DNA of 64,000 nt from Gammaproteobacteria bacterium 45_16_T64 (GCA_002162955.1 MABD01000042.1:1-64000), one strand, 5' to 3'; shown: positions 14,980 through 25,754, counted from the stretch's first letter. The notes: a model not told the origin generated them from the sequence alone. Numbers and translations: made by a program.

Positions 14980-16793
14980 GATATAGCATTGGTATAGATC
15001 TCGGTACAACCAATTCGGTCATTTCTTACGTGGAACTCGAGGGCGATGCCGAAGAACCTGTTCAAGGGCTGTTGGACATTGAGCAGCTCACTGCCGCAGG
15101 TAGTGTTGGGAAAAAGACTCAACTGCCGTCGTTTCTGTATTTACCTCATGAAGCGGAATTGGCGGAGTCTGATACAACATTGCCATGGGGGCCTCAAAAA
15201 GAACGGTTAACAGGGGTCTTTGCTCGTGAGTTAGGGGCCAAAACACCTATTCGCCTTATATCGAGTGCGAAGAGCTGGTTAAGTCATGGTGGAGTGGATC
15301 GACGCTCAGCATTCTTGCCTCTTAACAGCCCGGAAGAAGTGCTTACGCTGTCCCCGCTTCAGGCGACGACAGAGTACTTGCAGCACCTTAAGAATGCCTG
15401 GGGGAGTGCGTTCACTGAGTCGAGCTTTGAAGAGCAGGATATAACAATTACGATACCAGCCTCTTTTGATCCCGCCGCTAGGGATTTAACTGCTGAGGCC
15501 GCGCGAGCCGTGGGTATTCAACACCTGACTCTTTTGGAGGAGCCGCAAGCTGCAGTTTATAGCTGGGTTAAGGCGATGGGGGAGGCGTGGCGCGACCATG
15601 TGGCATTAGGAGATATCATTCTAGTGGTCGACGTTGGTGGTGGTACGACAGATTTGTCGCTTGTTGCCGTGACAGAGGATGATGGCAACCTGATTTTGAA
15701 CCGTATAGCGGTGGGTGATCATATTCTATTGGGCGGCGATAATATGGATTTGGCGCTTGCCTACCAGGTAAGGGCGAAACTTGCGAAAGAGGGCAAGAAC
15801 CTTCAGCCATGGCAGATCCAGGCGCTTACACATGGGTGTCGTGGCGCCAAAGAACAGATGCTGACTGATGATGCGTTGGATTCTGTACCGTTAGTTGTTC
15901 CAAGTCGGGGTTCAAAGATGTTGGGTGCTACGTTGCGCTCTGAATTGACCCGTCAGGATGTTGAGCAAACACTTGTCGCTGGTTTTTTCCCTGATGCTAG
16001 TATCAATGATCACCCAGTAGAGAAGCCTCGCGGCGCCTTGACTCAAATGGGTTTGCCATTTGCTCAGGACGCTGGCATAACGCGGCATATTGCGGCTTTC
16101 CTCAGTAAACAAGCATCCGCAACAGATCAGCTTGGTTTTGCAGGGCAAGACGATTTTATTAAACCTACTGCTATCCTCTTTAATGGAGGTTCGTTAAAAG
16201 CTCCTATATTAGCTAATCGCTTAGTGGATATTATTAACGCTTGGTTGAGCGAAGCGGGTGCGGAAAAGGCACGTTTGCTTGATGGGGCAGATTTGGATCT
16301 TGCGGTGGCGAAAGGGGCTGCATACTTTGGTTATGTTAAGCAAGGCAAGGGGGTGCGGATTCGGGGTGGTTTAGCTTCAGCGTATTATATTGGTGTCGAG
16401 AGTGCGATGCCGGCTGTGCCTGGAATGGAAGCGCCAGTTGAGGCATTATGCTTGGCACCCTTCGGCATGGAGGAGGGTACGGATGCGGCTGCTTCGGACA
16501 GAGAATTTGGCTTGGTTGTGGGTCAGCCTGTACGATTTAGATTCTTTGGGTCTACTGTGCGCAGAGATGATGTGTCGGGAACTTTGCTGGATTTTTGGTC
16601 CCCCGAAGAAATAGAAGAGCTTCCTGAGATACAAGCCACCCTGACGGCAGAGGGGAGAAAAGAAGGTGAAGTGGTGCCCGTTAGGCTTCATGCTAAAGTC
16701 ACTGAGATCGGGACGCTCATGCTGGAGGCTATCCCAAGAGAAGGTGATGAGCGTTGGCAAATAGAATTTGATGTGCGTGATAGTGCGGTTTGA
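14976..16793 (+). CDS. Hsp70 family protein 1
   Basis: 605 residues from the GTG at 14976; the open frame extends 81 nt further 5' inside the previous gene but only the GTG gives a proper Hsp70 N-terminus (MRYSIGIDLGTTNSVISY). ATPase motifs: phosphate-1 IGIDLGTTNSV, EEPQAAVYSW, phosphate-2 VVDVGGGTTDLSLV, and the adenosine motif LFNGGSLKAP. The C-terminal part is short and unlike the DnaK substrate-binding domain and lid. No DnaJ or GrpE gene is nearby. It is sandwiched between DUF2760 (4-nt overlap) and the second Hsp70 (8-nt gap). Confidence 0.9.
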   Translation: MRYSIGIDLGTTNSVISYVELEGDAEEPVQGLLDIEQLTAAGSVGKKTQLPSFLYLPHEAELAESDTTLPWGPQKERLTGVFARELGAKTPIRLISSAKSWLSHGGVDRRSAFLPLNSPEEVLTLSPLQATTEYLQHLKNAWGSAFTESSFEEQDITITIPASFDPAARDLTAEAARAVGIQHLTLLEEPQAAVYSWVKAMGEAWRDHVALGDIILVVDVGGGTTDLSLVAVTEDDGNLILNRIAVGDHILLGGDNMDLALAYQVRAKLAKEGKNLQPWQIQALTHGCRGAKEQMLTDDALDSVPLVVPSRGSKMLGATLRSELTRQDVEQTLVAGFFPDASINDHPVEKPRGALTQMGLPFAQDAGITRHIAAFLSKQASATDQLGFAGQDDFIKPTAILFNGGSLKAPILANRLVDIINAWLSEAGAEKARLLDGADLDLAVAKGAAYFGYVKQGKGVRIRGGLASAYYIGVESAMPAVPGMEAPVEALCLAPFGMEEGTDAAASDREFGLVVGQPVRFRFFGSTVRRDDVSGTLLDFWSPEEIEELPEIQATLTAEGRKEGEVVPVRLHAKVTEIGTLMLEAIPREGDERWQIEFDVRDSAV

Positions 16794-16801
16794 GGTGATG
16801 A

Positions 16802-19609
16802 TTGAGTAAGCCTTCGCGATATTTAATCGGTATAGATTTAGGTACAACCCATACTGTTGTGGCTTATGCGGACTTGTCGCTTGGGGAGACAAAAGCAATA
16901 CCAACGTTGTTCGAAATTGATCAGTTGGTTGCGGCAGGGGAGGTGGCGAAACGAAAATTGTTGCCTTCTTTTCGGTATCACCCCGCTAGCGGTGAAATCG
17001 CAGATGCTGATTTTGCCTTGCCTTGGGGTAAAACAACGCTACGGGGTGATGTGGAGCAAGTGGTTGTTGGTGAATGGGCGCGAGATCTGGGTTCAAAAGT
17101 CGAAGGGCGGCAAGTGGCAAGTGCCAAAAGTTGGCTCTCACACGATCAGGTGGATAGGACTGCCGATATTTTACCCTGGGATGGCGCAGAAGATGTTGAA
17201 AAAGTGTCTCCGGTCTTGGCTAGTGCGAGTTATCTTGCCCATGTGAGGGCGGCCTGGAATCATCGGTTTCCCGATGACCTAATTGAGCAGCAGAGTGTTA
17301 CGATAACGGTGCCTGCATCTTTCGATGAGGCGGCTCGTTCTCTGACTGTGACCGCTGCAAAATACGCAGGCTTACCTAAGGTGTCGCTTATAGAGGAGCC
17401 GCAAGCAGTTGTGTATGACTGGTATTATCGACATAAAGATAATGCTCAGCACGTGCTGGAGAATACCAAGCTTTTGTTGGTATGTGATGTTGGTGGCGGT
17501 ACGACCGATTTAAGTCTTATCCAAGTTAAAGAGAGCAAGGGGAAGCTGGCATTAAGTCGTATTGGTGTCGGTGACCATTTAATGCTTGGTGGAGATAATG
17601 TTGATTTGGCGCTCGCGCATCAAGCTGAAAAGAGCATTGCGAGCGAAGGTAAAGCGTTACGATTATCAACGCTAGCGCAACTGATACAGCAGTCCCGACA
17701 AGCCAAAGAGCTACTCATGGCGGAATCAGCGCCGGATCATGCGAATGTTACGGTGTTGGGCAGTGGTTCGCGGTTAATTGGGGCGTCGAAGACCGCAAAA
17801 TTAGAGCGTAGCCCGGTTCAGAGTTTGGTGTTGGACGGTTTTTTTTCGAATATAGAAATAGAAGACATGCCGGTGACGGGGCAGAGTGGCGTGGTGAGTT
17901 TTGGCTTGCCTTATGCCAAAGACCCTTCGATCCCAAAGCATGTGGCACAGTTTTTGGGGCGTTATAGACGGCTATCTCAAAAAGCGCTTGGTGAGTCCGC
18001 CGAGGGTTCTTTTATGCCGGATTCAGTGTTATTTAACGGCGGTGTTTTTAATAGCCCCTTAATAAAGCAGCGCATGAGTAACGTATTGAAGCAATGGCGA
18101 GGAGAGGCTTTGTATGAGCTGGAAAATGGAAATCCCGACCTAGCTGTAGCCTATGGTGCTGTTGGTTTTGGTTTGTCTAAGTTGACCGGAAAATTCAACA
18201 TTGGCGGAGGGGTAGCGCATTCCTTTTTCCTTCGCGTTGGCGAAGAAGAGGAAGGGGTCTGTTTGTTGCCTCGAGGAACCGAGAAGGGCGAGGAGGTGTT
18301 GCTGGCGTCGCAGCGTTTTTCCCTGCGATTGGGTGAGCCTGTGTCGTTCAAACTATACGCTGCCTCCAACGATGAGCGGTATTTTCCAGGCCAAGTCGTT
18401 GAATGCGGGGGTGATGGGTTTAAGGCGCTTCCCCCGATGGTTACCTCGCTAGAGTGTTCTATGGATGGGGCTTCTGAGGTCGATGTGGTCATAGTCTGTT
18501 ATCTGACAGAGATAGGGACGGTGAAGATTCAGTGCGCTTCTATTGCCAACCCTTTGGAGCGCTGGGACTTGGAATTTGAAATTCGCGAAGGTCGTTTGTC
18601 GACGTTAAGCAAAATTCAAACCCAAGCTGGCCCCAATGTAGGTAGTAACTTGCCTCCTAACTTTTCTAAAGTAAAAGAGCTAGTAGGTGCCGTTTACGGT
18701 AACAGTAAAAAGGGTGCGGACTCCCAGCAGGTGAAGCGGCTGAGGAAAGACCTAGAATCCACGTTGGGGAAAAAGGATAAGTGGCCCATCTATTTGTTAC
18801 GAGCGATGTTTGTAGAAATATCCCAGGGTGCAAAGAGGCGGCGACGATCCAAAGACCACGAACGTAATTGGTTTAATTTGGCAGGTTACACGTTGCGACC
18901 AGGTGTTGGTTTTGATGGTGATTATGAGTTTATCCAATCAGTGATACCGCTCTACAAAGCGGGGCTTCAATTTGGGCAAACCCATCAGGCGTGGGCAGAA
19001 TGGTGGAGTTTCTGGCGCCGAATTGCGCCAGGTTTGCCAGCCTCTATGCAAATCAGGTTATTGGAAGATGTGTCTAAATTTATCAACCCAGTAACTGCAC
19101 GTAATTCTGCCGTCATGGCGGAAGGTAAAAAGAAGGCTGTGGATGAAATGGTACGACTAGCGGGTTCATTGGAGCATTTGCCCGTTTCGCAAAAGGAGTT
19201 GTTAGGACATTGGTTGTTAACGCGTCTTGAGGGCGAGGGTAGGTCTGATTCTCTATGGTGGGCCCTTGGTCGAGTGGGAGGGCGAGTGCTTGTGGGAGGT
19301 GATTCCAAGGACGTAGTGCCTGCGGAGCTTGCTGAGAAGTGGCTTGAAATAGCGATGACTGAAGATTGGAAGGTGCAGCCATCAGTAGCGCTGGCTGCTG
19401 TGATGATCTCTCGTAAATGTGGTGATCGTATGCTCGACGTTTCATTGACAGTAAGGCGTAATGTTGTCGATAAGCTTGTCGCGAGTAAAGCCCCCGCATC
19501 CTGGTTAGCCATGGTTCAGACTATTTCCGTGGCGAATAGTGATGATGCCAAAAAGATGTATGGAGAGGTGCTTCCAGTTGGTTTAATGCTCTTGGGAGGT
19601 GGTGAATAG
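16802..19609 (+). CDS. Hsp70 family protein 2, long C-terminal extension
   Basis: 935 residues from a TTG start. The N-terminal ATPase is paralogous to the upstream Hsp70 (LIGIDLGTTHTVVAYADL, IEEPQAVVYDW, VCDVGGGTTDLSLI, LFNGGVFNSP). From about residue 600 a ~330-residue helical extension follows (VKELVGAVYGNSKKGADS..., then AKRRRRSKDHERNW) that matches the DUF3731 extension of this Hsp70 subgroup. No canonical DnaK lid is present. Two tandem Hsp70 paralogues plus DUF2760 form a conserved three-gene unit; the clients are unknown. The gene ends 77 nt before the LysR gene. Confidence 0.88.
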   Translation: MSKPSRYLIGIDLGTTHTVVAYADLSLGETKAIPTLFEIDQLVAAGEVAKRKLLPSFRYHPASGEIADADFALPWGKTTLRGDVEQVVVGEWARDLGSKVEGRQVASAKSWLSHDQVDRTADILPWDGAEDVEKVSPVLASASYLAHVRAAWNHRFPDDLIEQQSVTITVPASFDEAARSLTVTAAKYAGLPKVSLIEEPQAVVYDWYYRHKDNAQHVLENTKLLLVCDVGGGTTDLSLIQVKESKGKLALSRIGVGDHLMLGGDNVDLALAHQAEKSIASEGKALRLSTLAQLIQQSRQAKELLMAESAPDHANVTVLGSGSRLIGASKTAKLERSPVQSLVLDGFFSNIEIEDMPVTGQSGVVSFGLPYAKDPSIPKHVAQFLGRYRRLSQKALGESAEGSFMPDSVLFNGGVFNSPLIKQRMSNVLKQWRGEALYELENGNPDLAVAYGAVGFGLSKLTGKFNIGGGVAHSFFLRVGEEEEGVCLLPRGTEKGEEVLLASQRFSLRLGEPVSFKLYAASNDERYFPGQVVECGGDGFKALPPMVTSLECSMDGASEVDVVIVCYLTEIGTVKIQCASIANPLERWDLEFEIREGRLSTLSKIQTQAGPNVGSNLPPNFSKVKELVGAVYGNSKKGADSQQVKRLRKDLESTLGKKDKWPIYLLRAMFVEISQGAKRRRRSKDHERNWFNLAGYTLRPGVGFDGDYEFIQSVIPLYKAGLQFGQTHQAWAEWWSFWRRIAPGLPASMQIRLLEDVSKFINPVTARNSAVMAEGKKKAVDEMVRLAGSLEHLPVSQKELLGHWLLTRLEGEGRSDSLWWALGRVGGRVLVGGDSKDVVPAELAEKWLEIAMTEDWKVQPSVALAAVMISRKCGDRMLDVSLTVRRNVVDKLVASKAPASWLAMVQTISVANSDDAKKMYGEVLPVGLMLLGGGE

Positions 19610-19686
19610 CATTGTTGGACTATACCTTTAGCCAGATTCTGCCATAATATCTTGTAATTATAGAAGTTAAACAAGGTATAGGTTGT

Positions 19687-20625
19687 ATGAATATAGCTCG
19701 CGTCGACTTGAATTTGTTGGTTTATTTGGATGTCTTGCTGCGGGAGCAAAATGTTACTCGAGCTGCTGAGCAGTTGGGTATCACCCAGCCAGCAATGAGT
19801 AATGGGTTGCGACGGTTGCGAGATTTATTTAATGACCCGATATTGGTGCGTTCGTCTACCGGTATGAAGCCAACTGAGCGGGCATTAGATGTGCAGCCGA
19901 AGGTAAGGCAGATTTTGGCGGAGACCCAATTCTTGTTAGAGCCTAAGCAAGATTTTAAGCCGTTGACGAGCAAGCGGGTGTTTAGAATTATGGCTTCTGA
20001 TTATGCAGAGGCTACATTGTTTCCGCGTTTGATTAAGCATATTCGCAGTGAGGCTCCTAATATCATTCTTGATGTACTCACCCCCAGTGATGTGAGCTAT
20101 CAGGATATGGAGCAGGGTCGCGTTGATATGGCGATTAATCGATTCAACGAGATCCCACAATCTTTTCATCAAACGACGGTATGGGAGGATAGCTTTTCCT
20201 GTCTAATCAATAAAGATAACCCTGTCGCTAAGAACTTTAATCTAAAAACCTACCTCGAGTCTCATCATGTATGGGTCAGCAAGACTGGCATGGGGGTAGG
20301 GTTTGGAGTAAACCCGGAAAAGTCCGGTGGGCTGGGCTGGATAGACCAAGCGTTATCTCGAATTGGGCAGAAACGTGATATATCTGTATTTACCCGTCAT
20401 TACCAAATGCCAGGCTTATTAGTACATAATAATGATCTGATTGCGACCTTGCCGACTAAAGTGGCCGTGATGCAGGCAATGAACCCGCAGTTAGAGATTA
20501 AAGAGCCGCCGTTTTACGTACCTGAGTTTGAGCTGAAAATGGCGTGGAGCCCAATGTTGCACCATAACCCTGCACATCAATGGTTGAGACGGTTGATTGG
20601 GTATACGGTAGGGAAGTTAAGATAA
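19687..20625 (+). CDS. LysR family transcription regulator
   Basis: 312 residues. An N-terminal winged helix-turn-helix (about 1-65: VDLNLLVYLDVLLREQNVTRAAEQLGITQPAMSNGLRRL) is followed by a LysR-type effector domain of periplasmic-binding fold. It resembles the NodD/LinR-like subgroup of LysR proteins. RBS is weak. It sits on the same strand after the Hsp70 operon; its stop codon lies within the left arm of a perfect terminator. The regulated genes and inducer are not evident. Confidence 0.88.
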   Translation: MNIARVDLNLLVYLDVLLREQNVTRAAEQLGITQPAMSNGLRRLRDLFNDPILVRSSTGMKPTERALDVQPKVRQILAETQFLLEPKQDFKPLTSKRVFRIMASDYAEATLFPRLIKHIRSEAPNIILDVLTPSDVSYQDMEQGRVDMAINRFNEIPQSFHQTTVWEDSFSCLINKDNPVAKNFNLKTYLESHHVWVSKTGMGVGFGVNPEKSGGLGWIDQALSRIGQKRDISVFTRHYQMPGLLVHNNDLIATLPTKVAVMQAMNPQLEIKEPPFYVPEFELKMAWSPMLHHNPAHQWLRRLIGYTVGKLR

Positions 20626-20666
20626 CGAAAAAGGCCTGAGCATTTGCTCAGGCCTTTTTCGTTATC
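20621..20666. terminator. Bidirectional terminator, 22-bp perfect stem
   Basis: The left arm 20621-20642 (GATAACGAAAAAGGCCTGAG then CA) pairs perfectly with 20645-20666. It serves the converging LysR and PhoD genes. Confidence 0.9.
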
Positions 20667-20691
20667 ACTATTGACTGCGTAGTGTGGTTGT

Positions 20692-23313
20692 TTACGTGGT
20701 AACCAAGGTTGGTGCGCCATTTGCGCCTGAGGTTTTGGTTACCCTGTAAGTGGTAGTAGTCCATGTTAACGCTGTAGGGTCAGCATAGTGGCTGGTGGCG
20801 AGGTTAGTAACAAAGCCACCAGTAGGCTCGAACCCTGCAGCAACACTACCCGGGTAGACACCAGTTGATAGTTGGTGAAAGGTGTTTGTGAGCGTTGATG
20901 ATGTGATTTCGATAATTGAAATACCGTTAACCGCGTTGTTGTTATAGGTTATGTCGGAATTGCCCTCGCCAAGGAACCCCTCTAGCGTGACCCCTGTGCC
21001 TACGAGTCCGGCTGCGGCGCTTATGTCGGCCGAATCGACTCCATCGTTAGCTGTGGCGCTATCGATAATTGTCGCCACAGCGCCTGTGACAAATGATGCG
21101 AAATTCCCTGAAGATACAGCGGGAGTGGTGAATTCAACCGCTCGATTTCCGTCTGTGTTGGCCCCATGATCTGTGGCAAATGAAGAGTGAATATCTCCTG
21201 AAATAATAACCGTGTTCGAACCTTTGAGGGTTTTTAAACCGGCGCTCGTAATTGCACCTGTCGGGTCGTCCATCAAAATTGTTCTTCTGACAGGGAAGCC
21301 ATCCCATTGGTCTACATTGAGGTAGATTTGTGCGTCTGGCATTGCTGCGCCCAAGGAGGCGCCATCAAGGGTTTGTCGTAATAAAGAGTCTGCCCCACCG
21401 CAGGTGCCAGTTGAGGCGTCAAGTACCATTGATGTGAAAGATGTTGAACTCCCCAGTACATTCCATGTGGCATTGCTGGTGCTTAAATTGACGAGTATTG
21501 AAGTTTGTTGTGCTGTGCCCCAGGCGTTATCGTAATCTGGGCTAACATAGTCTGGGTCCGTAGTTGTTGGGTGTAGTGACGGTGCAACAGACGATAGGTA
21601 TAGCGTATAAATATCGTAAGTGTTTTTGATAACATTGTACCTTGCGCCCAGCCCGCTCTCGGCAATTACCGAAGTTGCTGACCTGCCTAGTTGAGCGTAG
21701 GTCATCCCGTACTCGTAAGTGGCGTCAGATAGTAGGGGTAGATCTGGGTCGAATGATGCGTTGTACGCGGTAATTGTAGCGTTGATGAAGTCTACAGCCA
21801 TTCTCCCGGTTATTTTTTCAGCAGCTTTTGCGGTTACATCCGCTGCCGGAACGCCAGCAGCCAAATATTGCTGTGCAACCACTGCTTGCATAGCAGCTTT
21901 GTGATTTGTGAAGGTGGCCTCATCAAGGTCAACATATTGTAATAGTAGTGAGCCAGTGAGTGTTGCGCCTAGGTCATCATGAACCATGGTTTGTATGTCA
22001 GTGGGGTTGATTAGTGCAAATGGGTTGCTAGCGTCAAATGCGGGGTTGGCTGCCGCAGGCGCTGCTACTGCGGATACTATGTCGTAGATAAAGTCGTCCA
22101 CTGGATCGGTGCCTGTGTCGGCGCTGCAGGCTGTCAAAGCGCCTGCGAAAAATGAGGCTATTAGGGTGTACCCAATTTCAAGTTCGGGGATTATGACTTG
22201 GCCAGGGTAAGAGTCCTCAGGGATTACGTGGTCTGGTCTGTAGGTTCTAAAGTCTGACATCATTAGGTTTAAATTGGCCCCAAATCGAAACTGCCTGGAA
22301 ATGATCGAGGGGTATAAGTCTGTGCTGTCTACTGTGATTTGCCCTTCACTCTCCGCGAAGCCGGTGTCGGGTGTGATATCTATTGGAGTGAATTCAAAGA
22401 ATGCCTGCTCGGCATTTTCTTTGCGGGTTGTATTCTGCTCGTCTTCTTTTTCATCTTTGTAAGTGCCTACATCTTGCCAAGAGTCATCTGAGAATTCGTG
22501 GTCATCCCAAATGTTAATAAACGCAAACTTTTCATGTAGCTGTTGGAGGATTTCATCGCTTCGATAGGTTTGGTAAAGCTGACGATAGTTGCTCAGCGAA
22601 GATGCCGCGTAGTGGGTAGGGCTCGTGCTGTTTGGTAGTGGGATTGAACCGGCTAGGTCCGTAAATGTGATGGATCGGACGCTGGCTTGGAAGCTGGGGT
22701 CACCCGTGGTTTCGTATATGTAGTCGCCGAGATGAACGATAAAATCAACCGAATCGACATGGTCGTCTTCCAGAAATTTTGTCAATGTATTGTAGTAGCC
22801 GTTGATGTAATCTTGGCAGCTTATAAAGCCAAATTTAACGGGGGTATCGGCATCACCTTCGGGGGCTGTCTTGAATCTACCTGTCTTGGAGGATGTATCA
22901 TTGTAGATAAATCGGTAGTAATACGTCGTCGCATTGTTTAGACCGGTGATCTTAACTTTGAGTGAATAGTCTGCGTCAGAGGTTGCAGTGAGTGAAGTTT
23001 GAGCGACGATAACATTAAAGTTTGAATCACTTGATGTTTGCATTACAACCGATTGGTCGCCGGACTGGGTGCCTGTATCGATTCTGGTCCAAAGGATAAT
23101 TGAGGTGGCCTTGGGGTCTCCTGAGGCGACAGATTGTGGAAATGTTGATCCGGTGTCCACTGAGCTGAAGCTTAATAACTCTGGGGATATGTCATTGTCG
23201 ACATGTCCGTTAGCGCCGCTACCGCCGCAACCAACTAGACTGCTTGCGCCAACGGCACCTGCACTAACAACAACTGTTTTGAGAAAACGGCGGCGAGTGT
23301 ACTTGGAGTTCAT
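20692..23313 (-). CDS. PhoD-type alkaline phosphatase, Tat lipoprotein
   Basis: 873 residues. A twin-arginine signal (TRRRFLKTVVV) plus lipobox-like LVGC suggests folded export and lipid anchoring. PhoD features: FPQSVASGDPKATSIILWTR near residue 58, FGFISCQDY and DFIVHLGDYIYE (metal ligands), NIWDDHEFSDDSW, and late ISGDIHSSFATDHG. The family hydrolyses phosphodiesters and monoesters with Fe and Ca. It is longer than usual: about 200 extra residues (roughly 390-600, rich in Ala and Asp) separate the NIWDDHEF region from the C-terminal metal site. Probably serves phosphate scavenging; no Pho box was identified. Confidence 0.85.
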   Translation of the reverse strand: MNSKYTRRRFLKTVVVSAGAVGASSLVGCGGSGANGHVDNDISPELLSFSSVDTGSTFPQSVASGDPKATSIILWTRIDTGTQSGDQSVVMQTSSDSNFNVIVAQTSLTATSDADYSLKVKITGLNNATTYYYRFIYNDTSSKTGRFKTAPEGDADTPVKFGFISCQDYINGYYNTLTKFLEDDHVDSVDFIVHLGDYIYETTGDPSFQASVRSITFTDLAGSIPLPNSTSPTHYAASSLSNYRQLYQTYRSDEILQQLHEKFAFINIWDDHEFSDDSWQDVGTYKDEKEDEQNTTRKENAEQAFFEFTPIDITPDTGFAESEGQITVDSTDLYPSIISRQFRFGANLNLMMSDFRTYRPDHVIPEDSYPGQVIIPELEIGYTLIASFFAGALTACSADTGTDPVDDFIYDIVSAVAAPAAANPAFDASNPFALINPTDIQTMVHDDLGATLTGSLLLQYVDLDEATFTNHKAAMQAVVAQQYLAAGVPAADVTAKAAEKITGRMAVDFINATITAYNASFDPDLPLLSDATYEYGMTYAQLGRSATSVIAESGLGARYNVIKNTYDIYTLYLSSVAPSLHPTTTDPDYVSPDYDNAWGTAQQTSILVNLSTSNATWNVLGSSTSFTSMVLDASTGTCGGADSLLRQTLDGASLGAAMPDAQIYLNVDQWDGFPVRRTILMDDPTGAITSAGLKTLKGSNTVIISGDIHSSFATDHGANTDGNRAVEFTTPAVSSGNFASFVTGAVATIIDSATANDGVDSADISAAAGLVGTGVTLEGFLGEGNSDITYNNNAVNGISIIEITSSTLTNTFHQLSTGVYPGSVAAGFEPTGGFVTNLATSHYADPTALTWTTTTYRVTKTSGANGAPTLVTT

Positions 23314-23519
23314 AGGCTAACCCTTAAATATTATCTATTGTTATGGTGTCCGATAGGGAAAGCTTAGTGCGATTAGTTGATTTTTTCGAATTATTGATGG
23401 TAATTTGGGCTTTTTTTTTGAGCAATTTGGGTAATAAACAGTACACGTAAAAAATGTTGGGCTAAATTTGACAAGGTGTTATTTTGATCTATAAATAAGG
23501 GTTTGCTTAAAAAATGTCA

Positions 23520-23561
23520 GGCACAAAAAAGGGGTGTATTGCTACACCCCTTTTTTGTGCC
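23520..23561. terminator. Terminator after malate synthase G
   Basis: The 19-bp perfect stem 23520-23538/23543-23561 has loop TTGC, with A and T runs inside the stem. It faces glcB on the minus strand. Confidence 0.9.
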
Positions 23562-23579
23562 GATAGTAACTTTAGAAAA

Positions 23580-25754
23580 TTACTGACCGTATTTTGCCTT
23601 TGCTTCTTTTCGGCGTGCATGCAAGACGGGCTCGGTATAGCCATTGGGCTGCTCTGTACCCTTGATTACCAAATCGATAGCCGCTTGGAAGGCAACGTTG
23701 TCATCAAAATTAGGCGCCATGTTACGATAGCTTGTATCGCCGGCATTTTGATTATCAACAACAGACGCCATGCGTTGCATCGTTTCTAATACTTGTGCTT
23801 CGGTACAAATGCCGTGGCGGATCCAGTTAGCAATGTGTTGGCTAGAAATTCGTAATGTCGCACGATCTTCCATTAGGCCAACGTCATTGATATCCGGTAC
23901 TTTAGAGCAACCAACGCCGCCATCGATCCAACGTACAACATAGCCAAGAATGCCTTGTACGTTATTATCAAGCTCAAGTTGAACATCTTCTGCGGTTAGT
24001 GTTGCATCACCGAGAAGAGGGATGGTGAGAATGTTGTCTAGGCTTGCGCGTGCGCGTGAAGACAGCTCTTTTTGCTTATCTGCGACGCTTACTTTGTGGT
24101 AATGCATGACATGTAAGGTTGCTGCAGTGGGGGAAGGGACCCATGCGCAGTTCGCGCCAGCTTCAGGGTGTCCGATTTTGACGCTAAGCATTTCTGCCAT
24201 TTGATCTGGAATTGGCCACATGCCTTTTCCGATTTGTGCTTTACCGCTAAGACCCGCTTCAACACCTATATCTACATTCCAATCTTCATAAGATTGCATC
24301 CATGGCTGTTGCTTCATTTGGGTCTTACGAATCATTGGTCCTGCTTCCATGCTGGTGTGTATTTCATCACCCGTTCTATCAAGGAAGCCAGTGTTGATAA
24401 ATATTACGCGATTCTTGGCGGCGCGAATACACTCTTTAAGGTTGATCGTTGTGCGACGCTCTTCATCCATTATACCGATTTTTAAAGTATTGCGAGAAAG
24501 GCCAAGGGCGTCTTCGATTCGATCGAATAGCTCGTTTGCAAAAGCGACTTCTTCAGGGCCATGCATCTTAGGCTTAACTATGTAGATGCTGCCTTCGCGG
24601 CTATTCTTATGTTCTGTATTACCGAGGATGTCGTGCTTGGAGATAAGGCTGGTAATCATGCCGTCCATGATGCCTTCAGGAATTTCTTCGCCGTTGGCCA
24701 TTATTATTGCGTCGTTAGTCATGAGATGACCTACATTACGCACAAGCAACATGCTTCGACCGGGCAGACTGATGCTTTCACCGTTGGCCGAAGTGTAGCT
24801 ACGGTCAGGGTTCATGGTGCGAGTAAATGACTTGCCACCTTTTGATACGGTTTCGGATAGCGTGCCTTTGATAAGCCCAAGCCAGTTCTTGTAAACCGTT
24901 GTCTTGTCTTCAGCATCAACTGCTGCAATTGAGTCTTCGCAATCTTGGATGGTGGTGATTGCAGATTCCATCAGCACATCTTTAATGCCTGCTGGGTGGT
25001 CTTTGCCAACGGGGTGTGTTGGGTCGAACTGTATCTCAGCATGCAAATTATTATGGGATAGCAATACTGCGGTTAGGGCTTCTTCCTGCACGTATCCTGC
25101 GAATTGCTTGTTGTTCGCTAGCGCAGTTACTTCACCATTGCTCAGTGTGATGGATAGCTTGCCATTTGCCACAGAGTAGGACGAGGCTTCGCCGTGACTG
25201 CCGTTGGCCAGTGGGGCTATATCATCCAGTACGCCTCCAGCATATTCGATTACTTTGGCGCCACGACCAGGGTTGTAGCGGCTGCCTTTCTCCGCACCCT
25301 CTGATTCAGGAATGACGTCTGTACCATAAAGAGCATCGTATAGGCTTCCCCAGCGAGCGTTGGCGGCATTGAGTGCGTAACGAGCATTCATTACAGGAAC
25401 TACAAGCTGAGGGCCCGCAATGGTAGCTATCTCAGGGTCAACACGATCTGTGTCTATTTGAAAGTCTTCACCTTCAGGGAGTAGGTATCCAATATCAGTT
25501 AGGAATTGCTTATACTCGTCGAAGTTGTGTGGCTGACCTGAGCGCTCTTGGTGCCATGCGTCAAGTTGAGCTTGTATCGAGTCTCTTTTTTCTAAAAGGG
25601 CTTTGTTTTTCGGTGCAAGGTCATTGAGGATTTCTTCTAGGGACGCCCAAAAAGCATCGGGTTCTATTCCAGTGCCTGGTACTATTTCGTTGGCTACTAA
25701 GTCGTGTAAGACGGTGGCAATTTGTAATCCGCCTTTTTGAATTCTGTCAGTCAT
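23580..25754 (-). CDS. glcB: Malate synthase G
   Basis: 724 residues, the usual length of the monomeric G isoform. It condenses glyoxylate and acetyl-CoA to malate. Seen: [60 protein letters not shown] (metal/catalytic acidic region), [14 protein letters not shown] (catalytic Arg), [20 protein letters not shown], and the C-terminal [17 protein letters not shown]. The start at 25754 gives the family N-terminus ([13 protein letters not shown]). It is a single-gene unit with its own terminator; no isocitrate lyase or glycolate genes are adjacent. Confidence 0.97.
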   Translation of the reverse strand: MTDRIQKGGLQIATVLHDLVANEIVPGTGIEPDAFWASLEEILNDLAPKNKALLEKRDSIQAQLDAWHQERSGQPHNFDEYKQFLTDIGYLLPEGEDFQIDTDRVDPEIATIAGPQLVVPVMNARYALNAANARWGSLYDALYGTDVIPESEGAEKGSRYNPGRGAKVIEYAGGVLDDIAPLANGSHGEASSYSVANGKLSITLSNGEVTALANNKQFAGYVQEEALTAVLLSHNNLHAEIQFDPTHPVGKDHPAGIKDVLMESAITTIQDCEDSIAAVDAEDKTTVYKNWLGLIKGTLSETVSKGGKSFTRTMNPDRSYTSANGESISLPGRSMLLVRNVGHLMTNDAIIMANGEEIPEGIMDGMITSLISKHDILGNTEHKNSREGSIYIVKPKMHGPEEVAFANELFDRIEDALGLSRNTLKIGIMDEERRTTINLKECIRAAKNRVIFINTGFLDRTGDEIHTSMEAGPMIRKTQMKQQPWMQSYEDWNVDIGVEAGLSGKAQIGKGMWPIPDQMAEMLSVKIGHPEAGANCAWVPSPTAATLHVMHYHKVSVADKQKELSSRARASLDNILTIPLLGDATLTAEDVQLELDNNVQGILGYVVRWIDGGVGCSKVPDINDVGLMEDRATLRISSQHIANWIRHGICTEAQVLETMQRMASVVDNQNAGDTSYRNMAPNFDDNVAFQAAIDLVIKGTEQPNGYTEPVLHARRKEAKAKYGQ

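Noticed and set aside
18985-19512. Long minus-strand ORFs antisense to the second Hsp70
   Set aside because: They mirror the codon pattern of the plus-strand gene and have no domains or ribosome sites.
23514-25179. Plus-strand ORFs antisense to malate synthase G
   Set aside because: They are shadows of a clear glcB reading frame; one starts inside its terminator.
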